This document shows, piece by piece, positions 45,301 through 53,238 of a DNA stretch of 64,000 nucleotides. The DNA lies in contig NZ_SOAP01000001.1 in the NCBI RefSeq assembly GCF_004364805.1, positions 1,922,001 through 1,986,000 on the forward strand, read 5' to 3'. The notes under the pieces were generated by a model. It made no database searches. It was not told the DNA's origin and was given only the letters and a program-made list of their open reading frames with translations. Each line of letters begins with the position of its first letter. Position 1 is the first letter of the stretch. Source of the DNA: Pelagimonas phthalicica. Lineage in GTDB: Bacteria > Pseudomonadota > Alphaproteobacteria > Rhodobacterales > Rhodobacteraceae. A program made the translations under genes and the position numbers.

Positions 45301-48266
45301 TTGCCCCCGAAGATCGGGTCACGACTGTAACTGATCGCAAAGGGCAAGTGACCGAGATCGAAGTGAACAAGTTCGGTTCTACAGTCCGGATCACAGATCC
45401 CTTGGGCCGCACGACCTTCATTGAGCGTGATGAAAACAACTTGGCCATCCGAATAGATCGACCGAGCGAGGCCGCAGCGAGCGGTCGCCGAATTGATCTG
45501 CTGTCCTATGATGCGTTCGGAAACGTAGAGGCAGTGACCGAGGCTGCGGGAACACCTGCAGAACGAACAAAAACTTATGTCTACGAGTTGGAGTTCAACA
45601 ATGTTGTTTCCATGACAGATGGAGACGGGTTCACGACGTCGTATGAATATGATGCCTTTGGCGAAGTGACCAAAATCACTGATCCTGAAGGCGGCGAGCG
45701 CCTGATGAGCTACACAGCAGAAGGCAAGCTCAACACTCGAACCGATGAAAACGGCAATATTACAGCCTTCACCTATGGGCCTGATCTGAACCTGGAAACC
45801 GTAACCTATGCGGATGGTTCGGTTTCAGAGATGGTCTACGATGCGTCAGGCAATACAACACAGATTGTTGAGGCATCGGGCACAGCGCTGGAACGCCAAG
45901 TTCATCGGACCTATGACGCACTGAACAGAGTTCTCACGGTCGAGGTTACAGGCGCTGATGGCGCTCAGATCGACGGGATCACGCAATACAGCTACTTGCC
46001 CGCAGGCAATCTGGCGACTGTGACTGATGAAACCGGGCTGGTCACTTCTATGGGCTACGACGCCCTCGAACGACTGGTCCAAATTGACGATCCTGCCGAA
46101 GGCCTGATCACTCGTGAATACAATGATGCGGGCGAAGTCATTCGCCATGTCAACGGCGATGGCGAGGAAACGGCATATGCATATGACGATGTCAGCCGCC
46201 TGACGCAGGTCACGGATGCCGAAGGTTTCGTGAAATCGTTTGCCTATGACACGCGGGATAACATCACCTCGGTGACAGATGGCCGAGGCGGCGAAACCAT
46301 TTTCGCTTATGACGAACGGGACCGTATGACCGTGCGGACCAACCCGCTTGGATTGTCTATGTCACGTGCCTACGATGCCCGCGACAATCTAATCACTCTG
46401 ACCCGCGAAGATGGCATCATCGAAACCGCGATCTATGACGGGTTGGGGCGTCGCACTCAGGTGGTCACCCCTGACAACACACTGACATACGCCTTTGACG
46501 CCTATGGCAACTTAACCGAAGCGGCGGATGACGACAGCCGTGTGACCTTTGAATATGATCTGCGCAATCGCCTCTCTGCCTCGATCACAGATGGCACAGT
46601 TGGGCCTCAACCTGGCGTGCGCATCGACTACACCTACGATCTGTTGGACCGTCGTACCTCCATGACGGATTCGCTGGGTGGTGTGACCAGCTACGCCTAT
46701 GACGCTGAGGATCGCCTGACCGACCTGACGGCACCCTGGGGCACGGTATACAGCTTTGGCTATGATGGCGAAGGGCGTCGCACCTCGCTGACGTCGACCT
46801 CTGGTCGGGACACGCGGTATGGCTATACCAACGGATTGCTCTCATCCCTCAGCCACATGCAGTCCGGTGTGGCCTTGACGGACTTGGCCTATGACTATGG
46901 CCCCGATGGCCAGCTGACCGAGATCCGCGATCAGCTTGACCCCAGCAAGTCCAAGACCATCTCATATGACCACCTCAACCGCCTTGTTCAGGTGGCCGAG
47001 GGCGTGCCTGTCATTGACGGCGGTGTCCCGATCCCGGTTGAGGATTATGCCTATGACGAAGAGGGCAATCGCACCACATCGCATCTCTCGACGCTTTATT
47101 CTTCCAACGATCACAATCAGTTGCTCGAGGATGACGGGTTCACCTATGCCTATGATGATCGCGGCAATCGGGTATCAAAGACCTCCAAGGCGGATGGATC
47201 GGTTGAGAGCTACAGCTATGACAGCCAGAACCGGTTGGTTGGCTATGCGTCGCCCACAACCACGGCGAGCTACGCTTACGATGCACTGGATCGCCGGATT
47301 GCCAAGGATGTGGATGGGGATATGAAAAGTTTTGTGTATGATAGGACTACAAATGATAAATTGGCGCATGATGATATAATTCTGGAGTACAATTTCACTG
47401 GCGAAGCAACGCTAACCCGCCGTTGGTTGCATTCGATCGAAATCGATGAACCCGTTGCCTTTGAGTCCTACAGCGCCGCCGGAACAGGATCAGAACGGGT
47501 GTTATATGCGAATCATCAAGGATCAGTGATTTTGGTATCTGAACCAAGCAGCAGTTCGATTTTGGCCGGATATGAGTATAGTGGTTATGGCGCAACAAGA
47601 CAGACGCTAGGCGTTTTACAGCAGCCCTATAGGTTCACCGGTCGAGAATACGATTCCGAAAGCGGTTTGTACCACTATCGAGCGAGGGCATTTGATCCAG
47701 GTCAAGGTATTTTTTTACAAAGAGATCCCATTGGGTTTGCTTCTGGTACATTGAATACATATTCTTATGTCAACGGAGATCCATTCAATTATACCGACCC
47801 AAGTGGCTTAGTCATTTCAGCAGACAATGCGGTTAGGACAGTTGCCGGTGTGGGCATGGTTTTGAGCGCTTTGGCTATTTTGCAGCCCGCATGGGAATTG
47901 ATAAACGATGCTAGCAAGGCTCTCATTCTGGAGATGCAGAAATCAGGTGCTAATGGAAGTCCTGATGATTACCCAGGGTATGGAGACAATGGTTACAGGG
48001 ATCCAGACGGGTCAAAGTGCGCAGCAGCCATTGCCCGAGTGAAAGCAGCGAAAACCCGAGCCCGTAAGTGTAAACTTACACTTACGAAACCACAAAATAT
48101 CATCAATTTATACACAATGATAGAATTGGGTGCAGCGCGGGCGCAAAGGGATAGCGTTTGCACAAACGGGCCGACAGGAACGGCAACTTACGGAGGTGAA
48201 ATGGAAGCGCATTCAAACGCGTGGCAGGGTGTTGGCAAATGCATGATATATATATCGATGCAATGA
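39354..48266 (+). CDS. giant Sec-exported RHS/YD-repeat polymorphic toxin
   Basis: A 2,970-residue protein from the ATG at 39354, behind GGGGA. Residues 1-26 form a signal peptide. About 110-1010 hold seven PKD or cadherin-like units (such as SFDPNGDALTYTWSV and SYDPDGDSLSFGW). A carboxypeptidase-regulatory-like domain follows at about 1011-1093, then a region ending in SPYGRGWAVDGL. About 1446-1803 hold FG-GAP calcium loops (DLNLDGLQD, DMNDDGYPD, DVDNDGLID). From about 1823 on come some two dozen YD repeats and the RHS core motif YRARAFDPGQGIFLQRDPIG near 2773. The last 150 residues after DPSGL are a variable, cysteine-bearing tip of unknown activity. The core sequence changes abruptly at residue 2656. 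An immunity-like gene overlaps the stop. YD proteins cage their tip in a shell; export here may use the flanking T2SS. Confidence 0.88.
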   Translation: MFSSFLVRFCFALSFITFSIAKPLSAGEVTIGQPHVLNPLEVMSTPFDGDVTASWSWEARPASSVADFSDPSTLFPKVTPDLPGTYAAKLQLLDQYGTALDTAIVRFGTENLPPIAKALARGVPGNQVSFELDGSESFDPNGDALTYTWSVAEAPYQANVVFTDSSAPLTGVTYDAEGFYVLILEVSDTSGEIDRTELKFFYEYEWTKGAVLRNLVPEPSARFDSLSGSVGQPVSIDPWRSADSDGTYLVADMKLLMSPAGANPSWSVDQNRLATLVPDVPGTYLAAVDVNDGRIYSRDYIAIIVDRAVNIAPVARIAPVSISATGAAVSLDGSQSFDLDGDLLSYSWSILSAPESAVTSLNSNNTPIVELQSDLSGDYVVQLAVSDGANRSYATLLIRVSDNLPLAVAGVDQNSGLSGMITVDGSAVAAINPTYHWSLTGLSGGTGLGATLTTDTLLPSAARISLSRGQMEFFDAVMLAPVFEPLRAGQQGACAFDFIQPDDLTSDPHSGTANLVFEGKGWDIYGENRQVWRIENQDVATHIVTLRSASGTSLAEQELPGQASVYLMTDNPGAGLVDLEVSGASVTSAPVNTGYFLRAENVCTDLIATTAQLIVEADNGVSKPDTLFIGDANLRPTLVRNENTPAANGGVLSLNGADYANDLDGDTLSYSWSLLRRPDTSSAALAEKVVVTDVLEFTPDVTGLYLIQLTAHDGELMAEPVVLAIDTSNTQPVAVASGPAQAFVGETVTFDGSASYDPDGDSLSFGWTIESQPAGSAATIADPFGPLAQFTPDRRGSYIFGLRVADYGLGSELALVTLDVPNRAPVAALEGPTAIDTLTNVTLSALASADPDNDPLTYSFAITTAPAGALVDITPNGGEAVFTTNTAGSYVVTVTVSDGDASSTAELAISAQARNSAPVLGDLLDVYTVELGLELALDLTATDADGDTLSFFANPLPLVDGAVLQANSGALRFRPEAGQEGSYAVTLGVSDGAQSDTAQIVINVVAAAAGDTALTGVVRDAVTGAVLPDVPLHLQTAALSTTSGPDGSFSFGSLQVGSDVIEALPTSGYLGLSQSVRVTENQIRDVDPDLLLTPLNDGCATVVAGVETVLTGTSSGVTVTIPAGSMTNAADGTAYTGQVCLGSLPQLFAHNALPDDVQACHIYALDAPGAQFGAPVTITAPNSDQLPQGAVADLWATGLGGEMSVIGSASVVAGGAAVQAELTMPGQGALISVLPKAPTLIASEDMPTGVQHLTPFNGDLAETYTLPGYRAFNRDQSVGLAYHSSAANPKALVGSIVTIASDAGLPVTVQTKIELQGLTYDDLPAWTPRESANGSVAAVIGEEVSLRQTATIDTIGLAQGRYPYGFVSQAMYACSTVSTRIDGEFYQRNAVESPYGRGWAVDGLQSLTVTPDGKVAIQDDDTVTTFDPAPTVTSFQPDPIVVETVGTMNTVIHDLNLDGLQDIAFAEGGTGEIKFMLNLGEGQFSDPVAIPVADTVEIPQTGTFTPKLLEVVAGQISEDGFADFAYGIQSPGTLAVLGGDGNGGFSELSSEVRSMRDLGIADMNDDGYPDIVVSSRTSLSAALTVSYGAADGEDRRGVRYGLGSARPGDSRDNTGLQVLLGDVDNDGLIDAGYRSEQGFRILFSSVSATNSTLRQGFPGPIYGDSGTNLLGNYAELMDANKDGLLDVVWSGTDRLDVFLNEGGRDFGAPISLARPASASAAGYVTVFDVDGDENDDIILSTTGSVAVYYGNGDGTFLPFEEGTVPETFVDADIADLNGDGSPDLVSAQRFSVTVRFSDVTGSQRFIAGAGEFSSLARLDDGGWERRYKDGSTVIFDAAGRQTETRDTQGNALVYSYDSDNRVTSITDQVGGVTLFTYDASSGRLATVTYPDGRLTTFAYDDLGNLANITDPTSATVSFAYDENGRLISTTNQNGHQSSYSYDAYGNMSGATLPDGSSIANQVAASLGLVDGLGGLNSEPLLYVAPEDRVTTVTDRKGQVTEIEVNKFGSTVRITDPLGRTTFIERDENNLAIRIDRPSEAAASGRRIDLLSYDAFGNVEAVTEAAGTPAERTKTYVYELEFNNVVSMTDGDGFTTSYEYDAFGEVTKITDPEGGERLMSYTAEGKLNTRTDENGNITAFTYGPDLNLETVTYADGSVSEMVYDASGNTTQIVEASGTALERQVHRTYDALNRVLTVEVTGADGAQIDGITQYSYLPAGNLATVTDETGLVTSMGYDALERLVQIDDPAEGLITREYNDAGEVIRHVNGDGEETAYAYDDVSRLTQVTDAEGFVKSFAYDTRDNITSVTDGRGGETIFAYDERDRMTVRTNPLGLSMSRAYDARDNLITLTREDGIIETAIYDGLGRRTQVVTPDNTLTYAFDAYGNLTEAADDDSRVTFEYDLRNRLSASITDGTVGPQPGVRIDYTYDLLDRRTSMTDSLGGVTSYAYDAEDRLTDLTAPWGTVYSFGYDGEGRRTSLTSTSGRDTRYGYTNGLLSSLSHMQSGVALTDLAYDYGPDGQLTEIRDQLDPSKSKTISYDHLNRLVQVAEGVPVIDGGVPIPVEDYAYDEEGNRTTSHLSTLYSSNDHNQLLEDDGFTYAYDDRGNRVSKTSKADGSVESYSYDSQNRLVGYASPTTTASYAYDALDRRIAKDVDGDMKSFVYDRTTNDKLAHDDIILEYNFTGEATLTRRWLHSIEIDEPVAFESYSAAGTGSERVLYANHQGSVILVSEPSSSSILAGYEYSGYGATRQTLGVLQQPYRFTGREYDSESGLYHYRARAFDPGQGIFLQRDPIGFASGTLNTYSYVNGDPFNYTDPSGLVISADNAVRTVAGVGMVLSALAILQPAWELINDASKALILEMQKSGANGSPDDYPGYGDNGYRDPDGSKCAAAIARVKAAKTRARKCKLTLTKPQNIINLYTMIELGAARAQRDSVCTNGPTGTATYGGEMEAHSNAWQGVGKCMIYISMQ
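46779..47319 (+). repeat. RHS core repeat, copy 1 (in main gene)
   Basis: This stretch encodes the end of the native RHS core. It is repeated, nearly identically, at 52258-52798, and in shorter form at 50446, 48741 and 55158. The first 190 or so bases match the copy at 52258 without visible difference. At 47320 the main gene leaves the shared sequence, while all cassettes continue together. It offers homology for recombination. Confidence 0.9.
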
Positions 48267-48739
48267 AAGAAAACCTTGTTGAAGCAGCCCAACTTTTGTT
48301 TGGTTCGGCAGAAAGGCCAAGCCGTATCTATAGAGTGGATGCAGACGAAGAGTTAGCTCGGCACTCAACCTCTGTTTTTGCCAACGTTGATTGGATGGAA
48401 ATCGGATGTAAGGAGTGTAATTTCGACATTGAGTCCGTGCTGTACTTAAGTTTCAGCGCGTTTCGATACTTTCTCCCTGGTATATTCATCTATACGCTGA
48501 ACAGTGGGGACTATGAATCAGATGCCTTTGAGAGTATCATTGCGGAGCTTTCGAGGAGTTCAGAGGTCGAATTTTGGGAGGAGAGCTTTACTGAACGATG
48601 GAAAGCATTCTCACCAAAACAAATTCAATGGATGTCAGATTGCATTATTCACATGGCGATTGAAGGTGGAATGCCTCCAAAATTTCAAAGTGATGCAAAT
48701 ATTGCTCTGAGAACTCTTGAGATACTAAAAAGAGGGTAG
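48263..48739 (+). CDS. immunity-like protein of the main tip (DUF6714-like)
   Basis: A 158-residue soluble protein. I start at the ATG at 48263, which overlaps the stop of the giant gene as ATGA, implying coupled translation. The middle reads LSFSAFRYFLPGIFIYTL and later FSPKQIQWMSDCII, a pattern that I associate with DUF6714, a family often found next to polymorphic toxins. The gene is A+T-richer than the surrounding RHS core, as is the tip before it. I infer that it protects the cell from the current C-terminal tip. The stop is followed after one base by the next core copy. Confidence 0.7.
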   Translation: MKENLVEAAQLLFGSAERPSRIYRVDADEELARHSTSVFANVDWMEIGCKECNFDIESVLYLSFSAFRYFLPGIFIYTLNSGDYESDAFESIIAELSRSSEVEFWEESFTERWKAFSPKQIQWMSDCIIHMAIEGGMPPKFQSDANIALRTLEILKRG

Positions 48740-48740
48740 T

Positions 48741-49465
48741 CGATCCCGGTTGAGGATTATGCCTATGACGAAGAGGGCAACCGCACCACATCGCACCTCT
48801 CGACGCTTTATTCTTCCAACGATCACAATCAGTTGCTCGAGGATGATGGGTTCACCTATGCCTATGATGATCGCGGCAACTGGGTGTCAAAGACCTCCAA
48901 GGCGGATGGGACGGTCGAAAACTACAGCTATGACAGCCAGAACCGTCTGATCGGCTATACCTCGCCCACGACGACGGCGAGCTATCACTACGACGCGCTG
49001 GATCGCCGGATTGCCAAGGATGTGGATGGGGCGTCCGAGGCGTTTGTTTATGACGGCTCATCGGTGCTGCTGGACTACGCGGACGGAGTGTTCAACACCC
49101 GCTGGCAGCATGGCCCGAGCATTGATGAACCGCTGGCCTTTGAGAGGGCCGGGACGGAATATGCGTTGCATTCAGACCACCTCGGTTCACCTCGCGAAGT
49201 GGTGGAAGTGGCCACCGGAACCATCGCCGCGTCCTACCGCTACGCCAGTTTCGGAGCGCGGACTCAAACTGGCCTGCTGACCCAACGCTATGCCTTCACC
49301 GGCCGCGAGGAAGACGTTGAAAGCGGCCTGATCTATTACCGTGCGAGGCACTACGATCCGGCCTCCGGAACATTCATCCAGCGTGATCCGATTGGGTTCG
49401 CCGGCGGGGATGCGAACTTATATGCCTATGTTTGGAACGATCCGCAGAACTATTCAGACCCGCGT
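48741..49465 (+). repeat. RHS core repeat, copy 2
   Basis: The sequence from 48741 matches the main gene from 47029 (offset 1,712) up to 49031, with about 20 scattered differences and no indel. It then continues with the native core end shared by copies 3 and 4, up to about 49465. This copy is more divergent from the main gene than copies 3 and 4 are. It begins one base after the immunity gene stop. Confidence 0.9.
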
Positions 49466-49990
49466 GGTACGAACGCTGCCATCGTGAACGGCAAGGAAGG
49501 GTTCTCGAGAACCAAACGAGGTGGACCTTCAACAATAGAATGGTCAACACTCGCCGGTCGAGCTTCTGTAGGATTGGTTGCGGGTATGCTTGCCGGTTCA
49601 GTAATTGAGTGCGCAGCGTCACCCGACTGTGATGTCGCGGCTTTGGGTGTTGCTTATGGTGGAGCTTACGCCGTTGGGCAATCCATGGGGGTCGCTCCTA
49701 GTGCGCCTTGCGGAATGGGTTTGTTCGCTGCTGTGGTTTTGCTGTCGCAAAATGTGAAGGAAGCCATGGAAGAAATGGGCTATCCGGATCCAGAGAATCC
49801 ACCAAAGGAAGATGGTGACGACGGTGACGATTGTGATCAGCAGTGGGAAGAAGCTTATGCGACTTGCACAGATCTGTTATCTAGACCAAATCCGCCTCCT
49901 TCGACGCTAACAGGTAATCACACCAATATTCACGATTGCGCCAAAGGATATGTAGATGAAAGATGCGGTGGCAACTCTGTAGAATGGTGA
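48833..49990 (+). CDS. orphan RHS core and tip, cassette 2
   Basis: An open frame of 385 codons that lacks a credible start: it opens with a TTG that encodes leucine in the intact core, has no ribosome site, and is open back to the stop of the preceding gene. It encodes the core end (YRARHYDPASGTFIQRDPIG) and a 180-residue tip. The tip starts with a hydrophobic LAGRASVGLVAGMLAGSV stretch and ends in DCAKGYVDERCGGNSVEW, a cysteine-rich ending that I recognise from other RHS proteins but cannot assign an activity. I infer a silent, displaced tip, possibly the former tip of the main gene. Confidence 0.75.
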   Translation: MLEDDGFTYAYDDRGNWVSKTSKADGTVENYSYDSQNRLIGYTSPTTTASYHYDALDRRIAKDVDGASEAFVYDGSSVLLDYADGVFNTRWQHGPSIDEPLAFERAGTEYALHSDHLGSPREVVEVATGTIAASYRYASFGARTQTGLLTQRYAFTGREEDVESGLIYYRARHYDPASGTFIQRDPIGFAGGDANLYAYVWNDPQNYSDPRGTNAAIVNGKEGFSRTKRGGPSTIEWSTLAGRASVGLVAGMLAGSVIECAASPDCDVAALGVAYGGAYAVGQSMGVAPSAPCGMGLFAAVVLLSQNVKEAMEEMGYPDPENPPKEDGDDGDDCDQQWEEAYATCTDLLSRPNPPPSTLTGNHTNIHDCAKGYVDERCGGNSVEW

Positions 49991-50024
49991 GTTTAATAAT
50001 TTGCATACAAGGAGCAGATTGACG

Positions 50025-50264
50025 ATGAGTAAAGAAAGCCACTCCAAAAAGGCTATGGACGCTGAGCAGAGGCTTTATCGCAATATAAAGAGGGGTGGGC
50101 CGCCAATGAAGATTTCGAGGCTATTAGTCAAGGTGTTAGGCATAGATGAGATGTATGATGTCGAATTTTGCAACGATTGCCTCGTTATCTTAGCATCTAG
50201 GGATGATATTAAGGTTTTGGGGAATATGAAAAATTGGCATGCGAGTGAAATATGTAAAACCTAG
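50025..50264 (+). CDS. small immunity-like protein of cassette 2
   Basis: A 79-residue protein from the ATG at 50025, about ten bases after AAGGAG. It has a charged N-terminal half (KKAMDAEQRLYRNIKRGG) and a C-terminal half with ISRLLVKVLGIDEMYDVEF. No family is recognised. It lies 34 bp behind the tip of cassette 2 and is A+T-rich. By position it is the likely immunity gene for that tip. Confidence 0.55.
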   Translation: MSKESHSKKAMDAEQRLYRNIKRGGPPMKISRLLVKVLGIDEMYDVEFCNDCLVILASRDDIKVLGNMKNWHASEICKT

Positions 50265-50422
50265 TGAAAATTCAATTTTTTGCTTTCATTATGGTGCTTG
50301 ATTTTTATTCCCGATCTACCGTTCGTATCTCATTCAAGGTCGCTCCATGAAAAGCTCAAGTCTTCGAAAAACTTGTAGTCATACGGGATTGAACAATTTA
50401 ATGTAACGCTTTAGCTCACCCG

Positions 50423-51973
50423 TTGAAGTCGATCAGCTATTGCGCCCTCAACCGCCTTGTTCAAGTGGCCGAGGGTGCGCCTGTCATTGACGGCGGTGTC
50501 CCGATCCCGGTTGAGGATTATGCCTATGACGAAGAGGGCAACCGCACCACATCGCACCTCTCAGCGCTCTATTCTTCCAACGATCACAATCAGTTGCTCG
50601 AGGATGATGGGTTCACCTATGCCTATGATGATCGCGGCAACCGGGTGTCAAAGACCTCCAAGGCGGATGGATCGGTCGAGAGCTACAGCTATGACAGCCA
50701 GAACCGTTTGGTTGGCTATGCGTCGCCCACAACCACCGCGAGCTACGCTTACGATGCACTGGATCGCCGGATTGCCAAGGATGTGGACGGGGCGTCCGAG
50801 GCGTTTATCTATGATGGCTCATCGGTGCTGCTGGATTACGCGGATGGTGCGTTTAACACCCGCTGGCAGCATGGCCCCAGCATTGATGAACCGCTGGCCT
50901 TTGAGAGGGCCGGGACGGAATATGCGTTGCATTCCGACCATCTTGGCTCGCCGCGCGAAGTGGTTGAGACCGCCACCGGCATCGTCGCCGCGTCCTACCG
51001 CTACGCCAGCTTCGGCGCGCGGACGCAGACTGGTCCACTAGCCCAACGCTATGCCTTCACAGGTCGCGAGGAAGACCTTGAAAGCGGCCTCATCTACTAC
51101 CGCGCCCGGCACTACGATCCGGCCACAGGAACGTTCATCCAGCGTGATCCAATTGGGTTCGCGGGCGGGGATGCGAACCTGTATGCATACGTTGCAAACA
51201 ATCCCAGCAACTTTACTGATTCTTCCGGGCTGTCCATGAGTTCTGTCGAGCATCGGATCCTGACCGCAGGGGGAGTGGGGTTGATAGGCATTATCTGGTG
51301 TATCCAGTATTGCGACGAAGTTGGGGATGCTCTGGGTGGTCTTCCTGATCTATTTGATCTGGGGGGAAGCGGCGGATCTTCCGGGGGAGCTGGCACCTCG
51401 TCTCCCTCCCCTGGTCCGGGTAATCAGGGGGGAGGCCAAGGCTTTGCTGACGCTGTTTGGGGAGCCGCCTCGGCTGCAGGCTCCGCGCTCAGCGCGTTTT
51501 GGAACAAGATTCAATCTGGGATTGATGAAAGCAAAAGCAATGAAGGCTCGAATGGTACCGGAAGCGGTTCCGGATCAGGTAACGGGGGTACAACAGGAGA
51601 TACTGGAACCGGAGAGGTAGGGGCCGCCGGAGGTGGTTGCGATCCTGTAGCCGGTTGTGTTGGTGACAACGGAACAACAACGTCCGTTCGGAAAATTGTT
51701 AAGGATAACAATCCAGCAAACAAACAGGGGTACAAGCACGTAGTTAGTCGTGGTGTCGAGCGAGGTGTTTGGAGGAATGAGACGATGGCCCAAAATGAGA
51801 TTGCCCAATTGATTCGGACAGTTCGCACGAATAAAGCTTGGCCTCGCGGAACCTTGCCTGATACTGCGAAAGCCAACCAAGTACTTGTTCCTGCTGGCAA
51901 CAACGGCTTGATTGTATTTAGAGTAGGATCAAACGGAACGGCACGATTCGTGACGACCCTAATACGGCGGTAA
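50423..51973 (+). CDS. orphan RHS core and tip, cassette 3
   Basis: An open frame of 516 codons opening with TTG and without a ribosome site, so probably silent as it stands. From about codon 9 it matches the native core, ending at ANLYAYVANNPSNFTDSSGL. The tip of about 245 residues has a hydrophobic start, a glycine- and serine-rich linker (residues about 310-420 of the frame) and a compact final domain with KHVVSRGVERGVWRNET and LVPAGNNGLIVFRVGSNGTA. The last domain has the size and the mix of basic residues, H and T expected of a small RNase toxin of the BECR type, but I cannot place it in a named family. The gene after it starts 2 bp from the stop. Confidence 0.75.
   Translation: MKSISYCALNRLVQVAEGAPVIDGGVPIPVEDYAYDEEGNRTTSHLSALYSSNDHNQLLEDDGFTYAYDDRGNRVSKTSKADGSVESYSYDSQNRLVGYASPTTTASYAYDALDRRIAKDVDGASEAFIYDGSSVLLDYADGAFNTRWQHGPSIDEPLAFERAGTEYALHSDHLGSPREVVETATGIVAASYRYASFGARTQTGPLAQRYAFTGREEDLESGLIYYRARHYDPATGTFIQRDPIGFAGGDANLYAYVANNPSNFTDSSGLSMSSVEHRILTAGGVGLIGIIWCIQYCDEVGDALGGLPDLFDLGGSGGSSGGAGTSSPSPGPGNQGGGQGFADAVWGAASAAGSALSAFWNKIQSGIDESKSNEGSNGTGSGSGSGNGGTTGDTGTGEVGAAGGGCDPVAGCVGDNGTTTSVRKIVKDNNPANKQGYKHVVSRGVERGVWRNETMAQNEIAQLIRTVRTNKAWPRGTLPDTAKANQVLVPAGNNGLIVFRVGSNGTARFVTTLIRR
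50446..51232 (+). repeat. RHS core repeat, copy 3
   Basis: From 50446 the sequence matches the main gene from 46973 (offset 3,473) with few differences up to the equivalent of 47319, then follows the core end seen in copies 2 and 4, up to about 51232. A short GATCAGCT just upstream is also found in the core, so the left end may be a small deletion rather than a clean start. Confidence 0.9.
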
Positions 51974-51975
51974 AT

Positions 51976-52221
51976 ATGAAACTCAAAAGCGCAACCGAAT
52001 TGGATTTGGACAAGGATGATCTTGCAGTCTTGATCAATCTCCCCGATGGACAGGGGGAGCAGGTACTTAAGAACATTCGCTTGTCCGAGTGTTCTGACAT
52101 TTCTTCGTTGAACGAACTTCGGGTTGCACTTCAAAATTCGGGTGAAGATTTTTCAGGTTTGGATATAGTGTTCGATGTTACCGAAACCGGGAGGATAGTC
52201 GGCATTGAAGTAATCCGGTAA
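51976..52221 (+). CDS. small immunity-like protein of cassette 3
   Basis: An 81-residue acidic protein whose ATG lies 2 bp after the stop of cassette 3. The sequence has LDLDKDDLAVLINLPDGQGE and ends with FDVTETGRIVGIEVIR, suggesting a small alpha/beta fold. No family is recognised. The acidity and the tight spacing fit an immunity protein for a basic nuclease-like tip. No other role is suggested by the context. Confidence 0.6.
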   Translation: MKLKSATELDLDKDDLAVLINLPDGQGEQVLKNIRLSECSDISSLNELRVALQNSGEDFSGLDIVFDVTETGRIVGIEVIR

Positions 52222-52257
52222 TGGTGTCAGTTTATCTTGTTGCAGTGACGAAAGCCG

Positions 52258-53238
52258 CGCACCTCGCTGACGTCGACCTCTGGTCGGGACACGCGGTATG
52301 GCTATACCAACGGATTGCTCTCATCCCTCAGCCACATGCAGTCCGGTGTGGCCTTGACGGACTTGGCCTATGACTATGGCCCCGATGGCCAGCTGACCGA
52401 GATCCGCGATCAGCTTGACCCCAGCAAGTCCAAGACCATCTCTTACGATCACCTCAACCGCCTTGTTCAGGTGGCCGAGGGCGTGCCTGTCATTGACGGC
52501 GGTGTCCCGATCCCGGTTGAGGATTACGCCTATGACGAAGAGGGCAATCGCACCACATCGCATCTCTCGGCGCTCTATTCCTCCAACGATCACAACCAGT
52601 TGCTAGAGGATGACGGCTTCACCTATGCCTATGATGATCGCGGCAACCGGGTGTCAAAGACCTCCAAGGCGGATGGATCGGTTGAGAGTTACAGCTATGA
52701 CAGCCAGAACCGGTTGGTTGGCTATGCGTCGCCCACAACCACGGCAAGCTACGCTTACGATGCACTGGACCGCCGTATCGCCAAGGAGGTGGACGGGGCG
52801 TCCGAGGCGTTTATCTATGACGGCTCATCGGTGCTGCTGGATTACGCGGATGGTGCGTTTAACACCCGCTGGCAGCACGGCCCGAGCATTGATGAACCGC
52901 TTGCTTTTGAGAGGGCCGGGACGGAATATGCGCTGCATTCCGATCATCTTGGCTCGCCACGTGAAGTGGTGGAAGTGGCCACCGGAACCATCGCCGCGTC
53001 CTACCGCTACGCCAGCTTCGGCGCGCGGACACAAACTGGCCTGCTGACCCAACGCTATGCGTTCACTGGGCGTGAGGAAGACCTTGAAAGCGGCCTGATC
53101 TATTACCGCGCCCGGCACTACGATCCGGCCACAGGAACGTTCATCCAGCGTGATCCAATTGGGTTCGCCGGCGGGGATGCGAACTTGTATGCCTATGTTT
53201 GGAACGATCACTTCAATTGGAGTGATCCCAGTGGTTTG
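52258..53238 (+). repeat. RHS core repeat, copy 4 (longest)
   Basis: From 52258 the sequence matches the main gene from 46779 (offset 5,479), with the first 190 or so bases apparently identical, and then the shared cassette core end up to about 53238. It is the longest and best match to the main gene and the best substrate for a tip exchange. Confidence 0.9.
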
